Source: Candidatus Fraserbacteria bacterium
Lineage (GTDB): Bacteria > Bipolaricaulota > Bipolaricaulia > RBG-16-55-9 > JAJCYT01
Assembly: GCA_029262795.1 (NCBI GenBank)
Contig: JAJCYT010000023.1
Coordinates: 25,955-89,954, forward strand
Direction of reading: 5' to 3'
Length of the DNA stretch: 64,000 nt
Of the stretch, positions 62,174-64,000 are shown in pieces. The position numbers and the translations under genes are program-made. The notes beneath the pieces are model-generated. The model was not told where the DNA came from, ran no database searches, and saw nothing but the letters and a program-made list of their open reading frames with translations. Position 1 is the stretch's first letter. Each line of letters begins with the position of its first letter.

Positions 62174-63772
62174 ATGTCAAGATTAATCATTCTTCTTGTG
62201 CTGATCAGCACACTTGCCGGATGCGGACTGTTCAATCAACCACCCACTGCCCGCTTTAGTGTCGATGTGAGCGAAGGCGATATTCCATTGACCATTCAAT
62301 TCGATGCCTCCGCTTCATCCGATCCAGAAGGCAGAATCACCAGTTATGTCTGGGATTTTGGCGATGGCACCAGTGGCATCGGACCCACCGTTGCACACAC
62401 CTACACACACAATGGCATCTTTATCGTCACGCTCACCATCAAAGACGGCAATGGCCTGAGCAGCATCTATCAACTCAGTATTATTGCAGGCAACCCGCCA
62501 CCACAGGCTCAGTTTGAGCGTTTTCCACAAAGCGGATGGGCCCCTCTCCAAGTGCAATTTGATGCGAGTGATTCAGTCGATGTCAATGGTGATATCGTTT
62601 CTTATCAGTGGGCGTTTGGAGATGGCACCAGCGATCAGGGCATCCAGCCCGTGCATCGTTACGAAAGCCCTGGTCAGTATGAAGTCACCCTCACCGTCGG
62701 CGATGATCAAGGCGAAACCCAGCAGCACAGCCAGTCTGTGCGTGTGTTGGGCATGGAATTTATCGACACGCTGGAAACCATTCAAAAACCTACAGACCTG
62801 GCCATTGGCGATTTTGATGGCGACGGCTTCAGCGATGTGGTCGTCACTTCAAGCACCAATGACAGCCTTTCATTTATGAAAGGCGATGGTCAGGGCAACC
62901 TGGCTACGCCCAGGGAATTTTCGGTAGGCTTCAACCCGCGCAACATCGCAAAAGCCGATTTCAATGCCGATGGCCTGCCTGATCTGGCCATTGCCAATTT
63001 TGACAGTGGCACGGTATCCATCATGGCCGGACAGCGGGGGGCCGTTTTTAAACAACTCGGCGAAATTCAGGTCGGCTTGTGGCCCTTTGGCATCAACACC
63101 GCCGACATGAACGGGGATGGCCTGATCGATATTTTGGTCACCACAGCAGGCAACAACGCTGTTACCCTGATCATGAACCAGGGCGATGAATTGTTCGAAA
63201 CCGGCATCGTGCTTGAAACCGGACGCTGGCCAAGCGCTGTGCTGGGTGAGGATTTTGACCTGGATGGCAACACCGATTTGGTGGTCGCCAACTTCTTTAC
63301 CGACAGTGTTTCTGTGTTTATGGGCCAGAGTAACGGCAGCATGGGCCCGCGCCGCGATCTGTTTGTTGGCAGCGAACCCATCGACCTCGCAGTCGCTGAT
63401 CTCAACCGCAACGGCAGAGCTGACCTCGCTGTGGTCAATTCCGGTGACAACACCATCACTTTTTTCTTCAACATCGGCAACGGCCAATTTGCTGACGAAA
63501 CGGTTCTCGACGTCGACCGACGTCCCTGGGACATTAAGTTTCATGACCTCGACCAAGACGGCCTGCTCGATCTGCTCGTCACCAGCACCGGCGGTGGCGG
63601 CATGAGCGCCTGGCTCGCCACCGATCCATTTAACTTTGATCGACGACGCGGCATCTCTTTAGGGGACGAGCCTCTTTCACTCAAATCAGGCGACCTGAAT
63701 CAGGATGGGATATTGGAATGGCTGGCTGTGGATTTTGCGGGCGATCAAATCATCTTTTTGGAAATTAAATAA
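62174..63772 (+). CDS. Lipoprotein with two PKD domains and FG-GAP/VCBS beta-propeller
   Basis: 532 residues. Signal peptide with lipobox LAGC. Two PKD domains (~25-105, ~110-190), each with YVWDFGDG or YQWAFGDG. Residues ~200-530 contain FG-GAP-like blades with calcium loops DFDGDGFSD, DFNADGLPD, DMNGDGLID, DFDLDGNTD, DLNRNGRAD, DLDQDGLLD and DLNQDGILE, giving seven blades. Likely surface-anchored binding or adhesion protein. It is divergent from the trp-aro block. Confidence 0.88.
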   Translation: MSRLIILLVLISTLAGCGLFNQPPTARFSVDVSEGDIPLTIQFDASASSDPEGRITSYVWDFGDGTSGIGPTVAHTYTHNGIFIVTLTIKDGNGLSSIYQLSIIAGNPPPQAQFERFPQSGWAPLQVQFDASDSVDVNGDIVSYQWAFGDGTSDQGIQPVHRYESPGQYEVTLTVGDDQGETQQHSQSVRVLGMEFIDTLETIQKPTDLAIGDFDGDGFSDVVVTSSTNDSLSFMKGDGQGNLATPREFSVGFNPRNIAKADFNADGLPDLAIANFDSGTVSIMAGQRGAVFKQLGEIQVGLWPFGINTADMNGDGLIDILVTTAGNNAVTLIMNQGDELFETGIVLETGRWPSAVLGEDFDLDGNTDLVVANFFTDSVSVFMGQSNGSMGPRRDLFVGSEPIDLAVADLNRNGRADLAVVNSGDNTITFFFNIGNGQFADETVLDVDRRPWDIKFHDLDQDGLLDLLVTSTGGGGMSAWLATDPFNFDRRRGISLGDEPLSLKSGDLNQDGILEWLAVDFAGDQIIFLEIK

Positions 63773-63782
63773 TTTTTAAAAA

Positions 63783-63867
63783 GCTCTAATCCCCCAACCC
63801 CCTTTACATAAAGGGGGCTACGGTTTGGGCTGCGAATATTCATTCTGTTTTACGGTTCAGATTCTTT
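63783..63867 (-). repeat. Dispersed intergenic palindromic repeat, short-loop variant
   Basis: Inverted orientation; core nearly identical to the copy at 11682-11766 including loop and flanks AGAATGA and AGAATC. Confidence 0.78.
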
Positions 63868-63974
63868 GCGAAGAATTTACTTTTTATTAAAGGGCACTAA
63901 CTGCTCAAAACCCAGACAAACAAAACACCCCAATATATTTCACTCCAAAAGAAAATCGTTGCATATTAAAGCAC

Positions 63975-64000
63975 AAACCCCGCAGGCCAATCGTGCCCCC
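63975..64000 (+). repeat. Start of another dispersed palindromic repeat, cut by window end
   Basis: CCCCGCAGGCCAATCGTGCCCCC matches the left arm of the family (CGCAG..T.ATCGTGCCC). The rest lies outside. Confidence 0.5.

Overview
The window is bacterial chromosome at moderate GC, roughly 45-48% by eye. Lipoprotein signal peptides, a probable outer-membrane beta-rich protein, PKD, SdrD-B-like, NHL and FG-GAP surface modules and a FlgD-like C-terminal domain point to a free-living Gram-negative heterotroph. The surface-protein style recalls Acidobacteriota, Calditrichota/KSB1 or Poribacteria. No ribosomal RNA is present and I cannot assign a phylum from sequence alone. No prophage, transposase, CRISPR array or secretion machinery is visible.

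Layout. 0-5.3 kb: end of a histidine phosphatase, a RidA-like protein, NudC, a small membrane protein and a large secreted multidomain protein behind a CRP-like palindrome. 5.8-11.6 kb: zinc metallopeptidase, a 1,244-residue beta-helix surface protein, and an unknown protein with a class II tRNA-synthetase-like C-terminus. 11.8-15.9 kb: mtaD-rpsO-pnp operon. 16-25.8 kb: metabolic and transport genes (aquaporin, a molybdopterin-domain/pentapeptide-repeat fusion, nucleoside hydrolase, Tat-type metallo-beta-lactamase-fold protein, two EamA exporters, and an ArsR/SRPBCC/DUF899 unit). 26-31.6 kb: accessory block with a beta-lactamase-fold hydrolase, an adenylate cyclase/TPR protein, a dead cyclase copy and a secreted NHL propeller, punctuated by TGTCCCATAA inverted repeats. 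31.6-35 kb: HicB-like protein, SpoU methyltransferase, cold-shock gene, GNAT and puuE. 35-49 kb: a second accessory stretch with a cysteine-ladder beta-helix protein, twin lipoproteins, a CDP-alcohol lipid pair, a Cys/His-rich membrane protein, a metalloprotease-like protein and an amidohydrolase. 49-55 kb: SDR, DUF922, MarR, a hairpin-rich non-coding stretch and a three-gene hydrolase unit. 55.5-61.8 kb: tRNA-Ala and tRNA-Ile, then a minus-strand aromatic amino acid block trpF-trpB-trpA-aroK-aroB-aroQ-trhO. 62-64 kb: PKD/FG-GAP lipoprotein.

The points I find most interesting are: (1) a dispersed palindromic intergenic repeat of about 90-100 bp in at least eight places; (2) the 25-37 bp TGTCCCATAA palindromes confined to the 27-31.5 kb block; (3) two cases where a diverged 3' fragment of a neighbouring gene lies beyond a single-gene insert (puuE and the amidohydrolase); (4) a beta-helix protein with about twelve spaced Cys pairs; (5) a Pro/Ser/Thr tail of 11-residue repeats fused to TrpA; (6) a perfect 24-bp ArsR-type palindrome that contains its own start codon, with a related site in a second promoter in front of the hairpin array at 51.0-51.25 kb; (7) a molybdopterin-domain/pentapeptide fusion. 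All domain calls are by reading motifs; no database search was run.
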